The position numbers and the translations under genes were made by a program. Under the pieces are notes generated by a model. It did not search any database. It was given only the letters and a program-made list of their open reading frames with translations, and had not been told where the DNA came from. From NCBI GenBank assembly GCA_020809705.1, contig CP085836.1, positions 1,116,001-1,180,000 on the forward strand: a stretch of 64,000 nt of DNA, given 5' to 3'. This document shows positions 50,881 to 60,824 of this stretch, piece after piece. The stretch comes from Calonectria ilicicola. Its lineage: Eukaryota > Ascomycota > Sordariomycetes > Hypocreales > Nectriaceae. Within the stretch, counting starts at the first letter, position 1, and the number at the start of each line of letters is the position of its first letter.

Positions 50881-53100
50881 ACTATTATAGGCAATATCTA
50901 GTTCCTTAAGCGATTGGCAGAAGATGCATAGCAGGATATAAAATAATAGGCAGCAGCAGGGGACAGTAATATTCTTAAAGACCTTAATAACTTGGGATAT
51001 AATAATATATAAGACCTTTTAAGGCCAGTGACAGCATATTGATCAGACTATATTGGCTAGCTTAATAGATTTATAGGGATTGTGCAAGGTGCCATAGGCC
51101 CTCACAAAGTAACTGAGGGTTCGGAGCCCTTGATTAAGCTGCTAGAGTAACTCCACAAAACTCTCGTAGAGGCCAATAAATCTACAGATGATCTTTAGGC
51201 TATTGCTCCTATAGAAGGCCCTAGGAAATACCAGCTAATTATGGTAGCTGAGAGTGATTTTCCCTAGCAGAACCAGCTAGCTCAGATTAAAAAGGTGCAA
51301 GACAAACGTAACTAGGAAATTATACAAAGAATACAAGAATATAATGAAAATTAGGCCATACAGAATGCATCTGCTGGTATAGAGGCATCATTAAACTATA
51401 TTTTTATAGGTGCAGAAGAGGATATCATAGAGATATCAGAAAGAGAACCTCTAAATACACAGGACCCTAGTATCTAGGTCACTTTTAGACCGTCAATAAC
51501 ATTCCTGCACGCTAGTAGACAGATCGCAAGGAAGTTTACACTAAACAAGCAATAAGAAATCACTTTCCTTCTAGTATACTACCATCTTAATACTATCCCC
51601 AAAAAAGAAGAAGATAAAGAGAATGATTTTAATTATAGCAACGCGGAGAATGGCAATTCTATATAGCTATATGTGTTCTTTGGAGGGGAGGGTGGCACCG
51701 GAAAGTCCAGGGTTCTTGAGGCGTTGGCCGATTTGTTCGCCAGCAAAAGCATGTCATATAGGCTGCTGATCATAGCACTGTCAGGGGCCGCGGCAGCGCA
51801 GATCAACGGCGTAACTATTCACTCTGCCTGCAAGATGTAGCCCAATGAGTCGAATGGTAAGTTGGATAATGGTAATGTCATAAGCTTTGTTGATAGTAAC
51901 ATGCGAAGGAAGTGGCGGGTAAAGTGGCTGCTTATTATTGATGAGGTAAGCATACTGGGTCTGCAAATACTCTCGGAGATCAACAAGCAGCTTTGCGCTT
52001 CCCGAGGATCTAACCAGGATTTTGGCGGCATCCCTGTGGTGCTATTCTCGGGAGACTTTCACCAGTTCCATCCAGTGTAGCATAGGTTGCTACTGACGCC
52101 GTGGTCCACTCTCAGGCTGGAGGATGAAAGGAGGGCGCATGCACTTTGGTCTCAATTCACCACTATTATTATATTGACCGAACAAGTCCGCTCAGCAGAG
52201 GACCCGGTGCTGCAGTAGCTACTTACTTAAATCCAGCAGGGGCAGTAGGACAAGTCTGATATGGAGCTCCTGAATACTTGATGCTTCCGGGAAGGCCGGA
52301 CGATACTATAGAACAAGGGAACCACAGTAGTTACGCCGCTTAATAGCACTAGATGGTCCTTGAACATGGATGCGATCTTGGACTTTCAGAGATGCCATCA
52401 GAAGCCAGTCCGTATATTTTTATCTTAGTATTATTAAGGGAAACCCTGCGAAATGCCGGTGACGGAGGAAGAGACTACGCTCTTGGCCAGTGTTGGAGAT
52501 GATAGCAAGATCTGTCTGCCAGCTACATTCATGTTTGTCCCGGGTATGCCAGTGGTGGTTATAAAGAACATAAACCTAAGCTTAAAGCTAGTTAATAGAG
52601 CTAAGTATAATGCCCTGGAAGTAATTCTAGATACTAAGAGATTCCCGGGCTACCAGCTTGCCGAAAATGTGATCATTCACTTTGGACCACCTGCTGGCAT
52701 TATCCTGTCATCTAAGTCAACCAAGGACTTCCAATTCGATAAGATGCCGCCAGGCATAGTATTGCTTATGCTAATATCTGCCCAAATACCGATTGAAATA
52801 AAGAAGAGGAAGGCAAGAAAGAGACTATGGCAGAAACATAATATAAGTCGATGAGGACTCCCTTGTACTATGGCATTTACATACACCAACTACAAGATCC
52901 AAGGTAAAACTCTTACCAAGATCATCCTAGAGCTACAAGGAACCACGACAAAGATAAATGCTATAACTGGGCAGACCGAGCCATCGAAGTACAACCCCTG
53001 CAGCCTCTATATGCAGCTATCACGTTGCAAATCTCTAGATGGAATTACATTGCTGTCTAAAATTAGACCAGAGGATATAGTGGGAAATAAAATACCATAG
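50881..53100 (+). pseudogene. PIF1-type Helitron helicase relic with many in-frame stops
   Basis: One plus-strand frame runs from about 50881 to 53100 without a frameshift and is interrupted by roughly two dozen stops. It aligns along its length with exon 3 of the intact Helitron protein: LNRFIGIVQGAIGPHKVTEG, FRPSITFLHASRQIARKFTL, FFGGEGGTGKSRVLEAL (Walker A at 51682-51708), LLIIDEVSILG (Walker B), NQDFGGIPVVLFSGDFHQF, VTPLNSTRWSLNMDAI, FVPGMPVVVIKNI, IIHFGPPAGIILSSK and LYMQLSRCKSLDGITLL. Most stops are TAG or TAA, several at Gln positions in the relative, with a TGA at an Arg-compatible site. The Rep part is not found upstream. It is a clear relic, probably mutated by RIP. Confidence 0.85.
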
Positions 53101-53775
53101 GAAATGTTAGATGGTGAGGTCTGACTGGAGCAATTGTGCTAGATGATATTAAAGGAAGCACGATCATTATTAATACATTTATCTACACAATGCTAAAAGG
53201 ATAGCTAATTTATCTAGCAAATATATTTATATATAGTTACTACAAATATATTTTCTCTCTTCTTCAAGGATCAAAATAATAGCCAATCAAACTAATTTAA
53301 CAATAATCAACTCAATTATTACTTACAAGTTAGAATTTCTTAAGATAATACTAGTTTTTTTTTTTTTTTAAAAAGCAATAATACTCTTAAAAGCTAGTCT
53401 TAATAAACCTTATAAATTTCACATACTTTCTAAAAAAGAACTATAAGGGGGGATAGATTTTTTTTCTCTCTTTTAACACAATCCAAGCATAAATAATAAA
53501 ACTCCAAAATTTACATTTTAGCAAATAAATTACAAGATAAATCAATCCTCTAAAATAAAAAGGAAAAGGTTAATCCAGACTAACAGAAGACACAGATTAG
53601 CTTACTAATCAGGAAATCATTAATCCAGCCAATAGCAGCAAAATAGACAGGGGTCAGCGACAGGGATGTGGGGTCTAATTTTTGGGTGTAGATTTTCGTT
53701 GGCTTAAAGAGCTCTTTCGTACCGAAAGACATACTCGCTCGATTGGGAAACTCTAGACAGGGATCATTTTACAGG
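53101..53775. other. AT-rich spacer 5' to the Copia element
   Basis: About 675 bases with poly-T and poly-A runs and no recognised gene. It ends in ACAGG directly before the left LTR. Confidence 0.4.
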
Positions 53776-53908
53776 TGTCAGAACGTGTATTGTGTTGATT
53801 CTTAGTGGTCTGATTTACAGTGGAGGTAAAGGTACATTCTTATATCCAACCCATATAGCAATATCCTTTAAACCCCTGGATATCCTGACCCACTCATTCT
53901 CCCTGACA
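53776..53908 (-). repeat. Copia 3' LTR (left)
   Basis: 133 bp, TGTCAG...CTGACA, identical to the right copy. Confidence 0.95.
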
Positions 53909-54091
53909 CACCCCCTCAGTTGAGCCCTTTCGGGTCTCAGCTGGCTGTCTTCTTGCGCTGTTTTCCACCGCTGAAGCCCAATTTGATCTCTTGCTCCTTT
54001 GTCTTCCTATCGCTGAGGATTTTATCCTTCAGTGCCTCCATCTTTTGTTCCATATCAATCTTTGATCGAACATCTTCCATGTGCAGCATTT

Positions 54092-57000
54092 TCATAAATG
54101 ACTGATGCCGTTGTTTGATAGCGACTTGGTCATTCCATCCGCAATCATTTCTGCGGTCGGAGTCCAGGTTAACGAGATTCTCTTCTCCTGGTACTCCTGT
54201 CGTAACCAATGCCTGTGTATGTCAACATGCCTTAATCTTGTTACTAACTTTGTAGCTTCTTCTGTTACTAGTCTTAATGTTTGTTCATTGTCACACTCGA
54301 TTGTTAGTGGTTTCTCAATCGATATGCCTAATTCATTTAGCAGCCTGCTTGCAAAGATTCCTTCTTTTGCTGTTTCTGACAGCGAGAGGAATTCCGCTTC
54401 GGTGCTTGAGGTGGTCACTGTTGTCTGTTTTGTTGCTCTCCAAGCAATCACACCTCCGAACAGCGTCATAACATACCCTTGAGAACTCTTTCTATCGATC
54501 GTATTGTCTGCAAAGGAGGCATCGCTTGAACACAAAAATGTTGTCATATACTGGAGCCCTCCTAGCTTTATAGCGAAGGAGCGGGTGTTATATAGGTATT
54601 GGATGACTCGGTCTGCAGCATCTTGGTGTGTTTGGTCTGGGCTCTGATTAAATCTTGCTAGTCTTGAAGCTGCAAATGCCACATCTGGCCGAGTAGAGAC
54701 AGCAAGAAATAATATTGATCCGATCTTCTTTAGATAGATGTTAATCAGTTTCTGCTCTGCCTGCGTTTTCCCAGGCAATAGCTCTATTTGCGTCATTGGT
54801 GTCTCTAGGAGCTTTCCATTAAGATCTACACCTAATTGGTTTGCAATCTTATCAATGTACGCATCCTGAGTTAGCCATATTATCTTCTTTACTCGGTCTC
54901 TGATGATATGTATACCAAGGAACCACTTTGGTTCTCCTAGTACTTTGATGTGATACTTTTCCTTGAGCTTTGCAATAGCTTCCTGTGCAATTGGCTCCTT
55001 GGATTTATAGTATCCCCAAATAATATCATCGACAAAGAAGAAGACAATAACTGTATCTTTAATCATGATACATGGTTCTTCTGGCACTCTTTTAAATCCT
55101 AAGCTTTGAAGTGATTCCGAGAGATTTAGTTGCCAGAGGAGGGGTGAACGTCTTAGTCCGTATAGAGCTTTTCTTAGTCGTAGCACCTTTCCAGGCTTTT
55201 CAAATCCTGGTGGCATCCTCATAAATACCACCTCATCTAGATCACAATGTACAAATGAATTAACTGCATCCATTTGAAGTAGCTCTAGATCTTGGTGTGC
55301 TGCTAAAGCCATCAGTGCCCTGAAGGACATCCCTGCAAGGGTTGTGGCTCGCGTAGGTAGATCTCCTTTCGCCTGCTGGTTCCCACAAACGACTAAACGC
55401 GCCTTGCATTTAATCAGGAGTCCATGCTTATCCGTCTTATAGGTAAACACCCACATACAGCTTAGCACTTGATGTCCTTTTGCCTCTTTCCATAACACTT
55501 CAGCAAATGACTCCATATCCTTATGAGAGTTCATATGAACCTTCTGTGCCTGGATAAATTCTGTTTTATAAGGGTGCCTTTCTAAATCTCGTAGAGTCTT
55601 TGGTGGTTCTGGAAGGTCACGCTTATGAACTTTTGGCTTAAACCTGCTTCCAGCATTCATTGCGCCATTGATTAGTGACTTAACTTGAATAGGGATAAAG
55701 TCATCAAGATCCTCAACCCAGTCTTGAGTTGATTTTTGAGTTTGGATTGGTGTCTGTTTTCTCCCCACCCCCTCAGCTCCAGCAACAGGGAAATGGACTG
55801 AAAACACTCCATCCTCAAGCACAGTTGCTGGAGGTGTGACCAGAGATTCCTCTCCAGTCCCTGATACTCCATAGTCAACTTTATCGGCTTCATGTTCTTC
55901 CTCATAATCACTGTCTTGCTGATCATATTCCTGTTCTGAGGCATCCTGGTTGGGTGATTCGAATACAGGCTCCTCCTCTTCTAGAGTAGTTTGATGATTC
56001 CTCTGACTTTCAGGTATTGAAACCTCCTCAATTAGCTCATTTATTCCATCGATGAGGTCGCTTGGGGTCGGTTTTCCGTCAAAGGTAGTGCTTTCATTGA
56101 AGATCACATCCCGTGTAACTATCACTGATCCTTTGTGAGGAACCCAGATCCTGAAGATATTTGTTGAGTTATATCCAACAAGGTAGCCAATGTGCGCGCG
56201 TGGATTTAATTTCCACAATCTGTCTTTCTTCAGTTGTGCATCTGCAGTCATTGCATAAGCTCTGCACCCATATACCTTAAGGTGTGTGAGGTACGGTTTT
56301 GTCTTATGAAATAGTTCATATGGGCTTTTCCAGTCATTCTGCTCTCTTGGAGTTCTGTTTTTAAGGTAAACAGCCGCAGAGACGATTTCTCGCCACAGTC
56401 CATGGGGCAGTCTTGCTGCTATTCGCATCGTTCGCGCCTTTTCCATCACAGCACCCCCTGAGCGCTCAGCACCTCCATTCTGTGCTTGTGTGTTCGGCGC
56501 TGATGGGCGAGCTCCTATTCCTTTTCGAGTCATCCAGCGTTTGGTCTTACCCCTAAAGAGCTCATTGTCCGACCGTATAAACCGGATTGGATATCCACAG
56601 TTTTGAGTTATCCAAATATGGAGGTCTCGCAGTGCTATCACTGCATCACTGAGTTCATATGTCTTCATAAAGAACACCCACACCATTCCAGTCCAGCCGT
56701 CAGTGACAAACATGGCTCTGAGATAGCCCCGGTGATCTTCCTCAACATCGGTCCAGTCAACCCATAGCTCGTAGCCAGGTTGATCACGAGCTTGATTTGG
56801 TGGTCTTCGTGATACTTGTCGATGCATTTTTCCTTGTGCACAATGCTCACATTGGGCAGTACTTGGTCCTTTTAGTCGCACACCTAAAGAATTTGTTCCT
56901 AATTTGGCCAGAGCTCTTGGCCCTAGGTGACCAGTGCGTTTATGCCATAAGTCACCATTTCCAGTTGCAGGCGGCTTTGGGTCCTTAGATGTTCGTCTTC

Positions 57001-57475
57001 GAACTGCTAGGGCTCCTTCCTTTATCCCATGAGATATTGGAATATATTGGAGCACAAATTGCTCATAGATAAGCGGCACTTCACAGATATAGACTCTGTT
57101 TTTCAGTCTAAACAGTAGGTCGTTGATCGTATCCCAATAGATGCCAATTGCTTTGAGTAATTTGAATGATACCAGATTGGTATTAAAGTCAGTGCAGTAA
57201 GCAACATTCTTAAGCCGAAGATGACCTGGTTTTCCATCGTTTTTCTTGATTTTTAGGTGTACATCCCCAAATGCTAGTATTGGTACTTCACTTGCTCCTG
57301 CAATAACCACTTCGTTTTCAGTTGCTTTTCGTATATTCTTGAATTTTGATAGGTCGTTGAATATGTGTAAGGTTGTTCCCGAGTCCAGTATCGTTGATGC
57401 TCTTAGTATGTAAAGTGATGCTTCGGAACTGAAGGCTGCACGTAGGTATACTGCGTTTGCAGTACCCATAATCAC
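54092..57475 (-). CDS. Copia pol polyprotein (protease, integrase, reverse transcriptase, RNase H)
   Basis: About 1,127 residues, read in the same frame as gag across a UGA. In order: aspartic protease with TILDSGTTLHIF; the integrase zinc finger LWHKRTGHLGPRAL...CEHCAQGK; the integrase core with DWTDVEED and RSDNELF; a long acidic linker; the RVT_2 reverse transcriptase from WVFTYKTDKHGL through LLQMDAVNSFVHCDL to FFVDDIIWGY (catalytic FVDD); and RNase H with SDASFADN and STEAEFLSLSE. All catalytic blocks are present. The frame ends with MTKSLSNNGISHL, but the neighbouring frame continues with KQRHQSFMKMLHMEDV to 53937. A one-base shift near 54110 has therefore replaced a ~60-residue tail. 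It acts inside the virus-like particle and nucleus to copy and integrate the element. Confidence 0.9.
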   Translation of the reverse strand: MIMGTANAVYLRAAFSSEASLYILRASTILDSGTTLHIFNDLSKFKNIRKATENEVVIAGASEVPILAFGDVHLKIKKNDGKPGHLRLKNVAYCTDFNTNLVSFKLLKAIGIYWDTINDLLFRLKNRVYICEVPLIYEQFVLQYIPISHGIKEGALAVRRRTSKDPKPPATGNGDLWHKRTGHLGPRALAKLGTNSLGVRLKGPSTAQCEHCAQGKMHRQVSRRPPNQARDQPGYELWVDWTDVEEDHRGYLRAMFVTDGWTGMVWVFFMKTYELSDAVIALRDLHIWITQNCGYPIRFIRSDNELFRGKTKRWMTRKGIGARPSAPNTQAQNGGAERSGGAVMEKARTMRIAARLPHGLWREIVSAAVYLKNRTPREQNDWKSPYELFHKTKPYLTHLKVYGCRAYAMTADAQLKKDRLWKLNPRAHIGYLVGYNSTNIFRIWVPHKGSVIVTRDVIFNESTTFDGKPTPSDLIDGINELIEEVSIPESQRNHQTTLEEEEPVFESPNQDASEQEYDQQDSDYEEEHEADKVDYGVSGTGEESLVTPPATVLEDGVFSVHFPVAGAEGVGRKQTPIQTQKSTQDWVEDLDDFIPIQVKSLINGAMNAGSRFKPKVHKRDLPEPPKTLRDLERHPYKTEFIQAQKVHMNSHKDMESFAEVLWKEAKGHQVLSCMWVFTYKTDKHGLLIKCKARLVVCGNQQAKGDLPTRATTLAGMSFRALMALAAHQDLELLQMDAVNSFVHCDLDEVVFMRMPPGFEKPGKVLRLRKALYGLRRSPLLWQLNLSESLQSLGFKRVPEEPCIMIKDTVIVFFFVDDIIWGYYKSKEPIAQEAIAKLKEKYHIKVLGEPKWFLGIHIIRDRVKKIIWLTQDAYIDKIANQLGVDLNGKLLETPMTQIELLPGKTQAEQKLINIYLKKIGSILFLAVSTRPDVAFAASRLARFNQSPDQTHQDAADRVIQYLYNTRSFAIKLGGLQYMTTFLCSSDASFADNTIDRKSSQGYVMTLFGGVIAWRATKQTTVTTSSTEAEFLSLSETAKEGIFASRLLNELGISIEKPLTIECDNEQTLRLVTEEATKLVTRLRHVDIHRHWLRQEYQEKRISLTWTPTAEMIADGMTKSLSNNGISHL

Positions 57476-57502
57476 CTTCTTAGCCTTCGCCCCTATAACC
57501 AG

Positions 57503-58681
57503 TCATTTCTTCTCCATTTGATCTCGTATTTCTATAACAGCTTTCTGGAGCTCACTGTCATTCTCAAGTGCCCTCTTGACTTTTCGTAAGCGATGCTCAC
57601 TTATAGTCAAGCCTTCCGGTCTCAAGTGTTCGAACACGCACCAGCATTTAGGTAGGTCATGCCCTCTCATACCGCAGGCCAGGCATTCTACGACTGTCCT
57701 CTTAGCAACGTTGTTGCCTGGACTAGACGTAGCCCGTTTGTGCCCCCTAGGCGTGGCTGCCTCCTTTGCTTGGTCGCTGTCCTGCTTATTATCGCTTGCT
57801 TGGAATGATCCGCCCCTAACGGTATCTCTACCAGTAGGTTTACGGCGTTCTGACCATTCACGCATAGCCGATGCAACAGTTTCGACTGTCCACACACTTG
57901 AGCCTTCTGGGGTGGGTGCTTCGATAGCAGTGTTTGTTGTCCCAGTGGCATTTCCTTCTGCCTCGAGAGTTGCAGTATCTTGGGTTTCACGACCAGCTAG
58001 TATATTATCAATAAGTCGTTCTCTCCTTTCTGATTCTCTATCCATCGCCTTTGCGGCTTCGATAAAGGTAGCAGCATAACTTTGGTGGATGCCTTCAATA
58101 TGATCGGCAAAATCCCTCAACCATTGTCCACTTCTTGTTTCTGGAAGTCGATATTTAAACGCCTTGACCAGGAGCGCTTCCCAGTTGGCCAGCCATTGGA
58201 GGAATTGCTTCGGGTTCCCCTTAAAGCTTTTCATCATGCTATTGTATTCGTCTTTTATCTTGGACATCATATATCCCTCAGATGGAGCTGCAGCTCGTTT
58301 GAGCCTACTCATCCAATCTCTTAGGGAGTCCTGTCGATCGAGAGGGGTTCTAAGTCGAGGAGATACGCTTTCGAGGATTGTATCGTACGCCGCATTGACT
58401 AGAGTTTCCTGTTTCTCAAATGCTCTTGACCTGACCTCCCACTGCCTAAACATCGCATCATAGGCGCGCTGCTGGGTCTGATTGAGGTCTGTGTATTCGG
58501 TTGCATTTTGATGAATATCACCATATTGTGGTTCAGCTGGTTCAGTTAGGAGTTCTCCAGTTGGGGAGTCGGGATGCATGTAGGTCCAAATCTTCCTTGG
58601 GATTTTAGCTGACATCGATTGAACCCAATCATCCCAGTTCCCTTGACCGGTCAGGATGACTTTGGTCTCTTTTGATGACAT
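57503..58681 (-). CDS. Copia gag (capsid/nucleocapsid) protein
   Basis: The product is 392 residues from the ATG at 58681 (MSSKETKVILTGQGNWDDW), with the usual N-terminal Copia gag motif of a short GxxNW box. The capsid part is helical (FEKQETLVNAAYDTILESVS, PKQFLQWLANWEALLVKAF). A CCHC zinc knuckle CLACGMRGHDLPKCW lies near residues 337-351. It ends with TGA at 57503, directly followed in the same frame by pol. It packages the element RNA into particles. Confidence 0.85.
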   Translation of the reverse strand: MSSKETKVILTGQGNWDDWVQSMSAKIPRKIWTYMHPDSPTGELLTEPAEPQYGDIHQNATEYTDLNQTQQRAYDAMFRQWEVRSRAFEKQETLVNAAYDTILESVSPRLRTPLDRQDSLRDWMSRLKRAAAPSEGYMMSKIKDEYNSMMKSFKGNPKQFLQWLANWEALLVKAFKYRLPETRSGQWLRDFADHIEGIHQSYAATFIEAAKAMDRESERRERLIDNILAGRETQDTATLEAEGNATGTTNTAIEAPTPEGSSVWTVETVASAMREWSERRKPTGRDTVRGGSFQASDNKQDSDQAKEAATPRGHKRATSSPGNNVAKRTVVECLACGMRGHDLPKCWCVFEHLRPEGLTISEHRLRKVKRALENDSELQKAVIEIRDQMEKK

Positions 58682-58837
58682 ATTGTATATCGATCGAATT
58701 GACTTTCTTAGGGTATGCGTCAGTGGCTTGTTGTTCTGATAATAGAATACGGTATTTTGATATTAGCGTGTCTTGCTAATGAAGCTTTGTGATGATCTTC
58801 GCCTGTAAAAATAGCGCAATTTTCCTAGCGCAGAGCC

Positions 58838-58848
58838 GGGCTCATAAC
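58838..58848 (-). promoter_or_regulatory. Primer binding site (half-tRNA-iMet type)
   Basis: On the plus strand GGGCTCATAAC lies immediately beside the 5' LTR end. It equals the anticodon arm of eukaryotic initiator tRNA-Met, whose anticodon is CAT. The minus-strand RNA GUUAUGAGCCC would pair with the 3' end of a tRNA-iMet cleaved in the anticodon loop, as known for Drosophila copia. Confidence 0.75.
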
Positions 58849-58981
58849 TGTCAGAACGTGTATTGTGTTGATTCTTAGTGGTCTGATTTACAGTGGAGGT
58901 AAAGGTACATTCTTATATCCAACCCATATAGCAATATCCTTTAAACCCCTGGATATCCTGACCCACTCATTCTCCCTGACA
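58849..58981 (-). repeat. Copia 5' LTR (right)
   Basis: 133 bp, identical to 53776-53908. Its outer end truncates the PNP_UDP gene on the same strand. Confidence 0.95.
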
Positions 58982-59665
58982 GTAGTTCTCATCACGCCGT
59001 GTTCGTATTTTCAGCTTCGACTCATCATTGCCGCATATCTCTTTGCAGGCCAAATCGCCATTTGAAGGGTGAACGATATGACTATGATAAAGTCGATCGT
59101 GGCTTGGATCTGGTTGTTGGTATTCTTTGCGGAGCCTAGGCACCTTCTGGAGAACTCCATGAATAGCCTCCTGAAATCGATGACCTCTTATCTTGTAATG
59201 GGCCTTAAGATGACCCACGGCGTTTCGTAAGAGTGGGGGAGACTGATCTAAGAACCTGGTGGTTTGGAAATGCTGGCCTTGGCTGTTTTTGCCAAAGTTA
59301 TACTGGGATATGCCGCCGTATCCATTGCACGGTGTACCGACAACAACACCTCCTAGGCGAATGTCATGCTTCGAACTTGGAGCACCACCACCGATGCCAA
59401 CCATTAGACCAATCCTGATATTAGGGAAGGTATGCAGTATATCTCTTGCGACGGCTGCGGCTGTATCTTTGCCATACTCTCCATTTGGCAAGGAAGCAAT
59501 AACAACATTGTGTTTTCCAATTTTCCCCAGTGTATATACATTATTATCGTTCAAAGACACATGTTCAGGCTGATCATGCTCTTCGTCGAGAAAAGCTATT
59601 GCTGCCACATACTCGGTGGTTATGGTACAGATCCAGCCAACAGTATAGCCATCGGGCTTTGACAT
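58982..59665 (-). pseudogene. PNP_UDP (nucleoside phosphorylase-like) gene truncated by the Copia LTR
   Basis: From the ATG at 59665, 228 host-derived residues show the PNP_UDP domain of fungal NLRs. These include YTVGWICTITTEYVAAIAFL, NVYTLGKIGKHNVVIASLP, the glycine loop GLMVGIGGGAPSSKHDIRLGG-type motif, YQQPDPSHDRLYHSHIVHP and CKEICGNDES. At RTRRDENY the frame enters the LTR and stops four codons later. The missing remainder would hold the HYGxIASGN and GICDYADSHK motifs. It is not found on the far side of the element, so the 3' part was deleted or moved. The upstream 200 bases (CGCTCGCTCGATCGGTTCGG and following) are the likely promoter. It may still yield a truncated protein. Confidence 0.85.
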
Positions 59666-60352
59666 ATTTGCTTTGGGTCGACTGAATGTGATTCAACGGG
59701 GTGTAGATATTGGTTTGGTTTCAGCAGAAGCCAGATATAGCCCGCTCGCTCGCTCGATCGGTTCGGTTCAGTTCGGTTATTGTAAAGTACAAAACGTGTG
59801 CCTCTTGTTTTTGGGATCAAGAACTAGCGCAAGTAGGCAAGAATGGGAAGAAGGAGAAAAGGAGTTAGGTGGGAGAGAGGCTCAGCCTAGTTGTAAGCAG
59901 GAGATGCCGATGCGGGGCAGCTAAGTTGCGATTGGTGGCAAGGCATCCAATAGGAGGCTATACTTGAGACCCGCTATTTATCACACCTCGATGGACACAT
60001 AAAAAGCCACACCAATATCTAATGCACACAGGCAATCAACCACTGTACTAGCATGTAATGTAACCAGCCTCAATAACGTGGCCTTCTCTAGGCCCAAGCC
60101 GCTGGAACTTGGTAACTAGGCAAAACAGTGCACAGGAATGGCCGGGCTTTGGGTAGCCGAGGTGCCATTGCTCGTGTTTATTATCTTGATTATAGGCGCT
60201 TCTTTCCTAACCGAAATACCAGATCCACATTCCGCCAACGCTAAGGCTATCTCGCTTCTCAGATATTGCGCAGATCGGTAGTACAAGACTAAGAATTTAT
60301 GACTGTAGATGTTTCGGTTTATAATTGTTGAAATTGTCTCACATTGTATGCA
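59666..60352. other. 5' flank of the PNP fragment
   Basis: About 690 bases with GGTTCGGTT-type short repeats close to the PNP start and nothing else recognised. Confidence 0.35.
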
Positions 60353-60824
60353 TTAAATGAGGTTGCATAATACGGGATGCGTTACGTTAGGGTTGTTCAA
60401 GTCGTCAGAGTTGATGGAACGAGCGTCAGCAGGCATTAGAGGCCGGAGGATCTCCCTGACCTTCTCCAAAAGAATTTGATCTGACATGGGTGACTCGATT
60501 GACGGTATCAACAAAAGATGGGGAAGTTGAGAAATCTGGTGGTGCAGAAGCGATAATGAACTCGGCCAGAGGGACGAAGTCCTTGATCGCAATGATATGC
60601 CTCGGAGCAATCCCCTCAGGGACTGGATCGTATAATTTATTGTTCTTGGCAGCCTTCCTGGCCTTTCCCTTCAGGCGGCCCGATCCTATTGGTTGAATAT
60701 CAGGTGCTGTCAGTCGATCCGAGTGATATCCGAAGGTTTTTGCCGTTGAGGCAAGCCAAGAAGCCACCGCGTCGGTGTCTTTCTTATATTTCTGGTAGGT
60801 GTTAAACAAAGATCTAGGCACCAT
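60353..60824 (-). pseudogene. DUF6604-like N-terminal fragment, frameshifted
   Basis: The minus-strand ATG at 60824 (context CCAACATGGTG) opens MVPRSLFNTYQKYKKDTDAV, then ASWLASTAKTFGYHSDRL, GRLKGKARKAAKN and HIIAIKDFVPLAEFIIAS. This is the characteristic start of fungal DUF6604 proteins (a tyrosine-rich YxxYKxDT opening, AxWLA, KGKARKxAK). At about 60490 the frame drifts. An adjoining frame carries the next family block, SDQILLEKVREILRPLMPADA, to a stop at 60353. The rest of the gene, normally several hundred residues more, is absent. It is a broken fragment with no known biochemical role. DUF6604 proteins often neighbour NLR-type and accessory genes in ascomycetes. Confidence 0.65.

Larger units (their letters stand above)
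53776..58981 (-). mobile_element. Ty1/Copia LTR retrotransposon, 5.2 kb, young
   Basis: Two 133-bp LTRs (53776-53908 and 58849-58981), identical by eye, start TGTCAG and end CTGACA. They enclose gag and pol on the minus strand in integrase-before-reverse-transcriptase order, which defines Copia. A primer site lies next to the right LTR and a purine-rich tract (GAGGGGGTG on the minus strand) next to the left LTR. Flanking 5-mers differ (ACAGG and GTAGT), so there is no target duplication. Confidence 0.92.
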
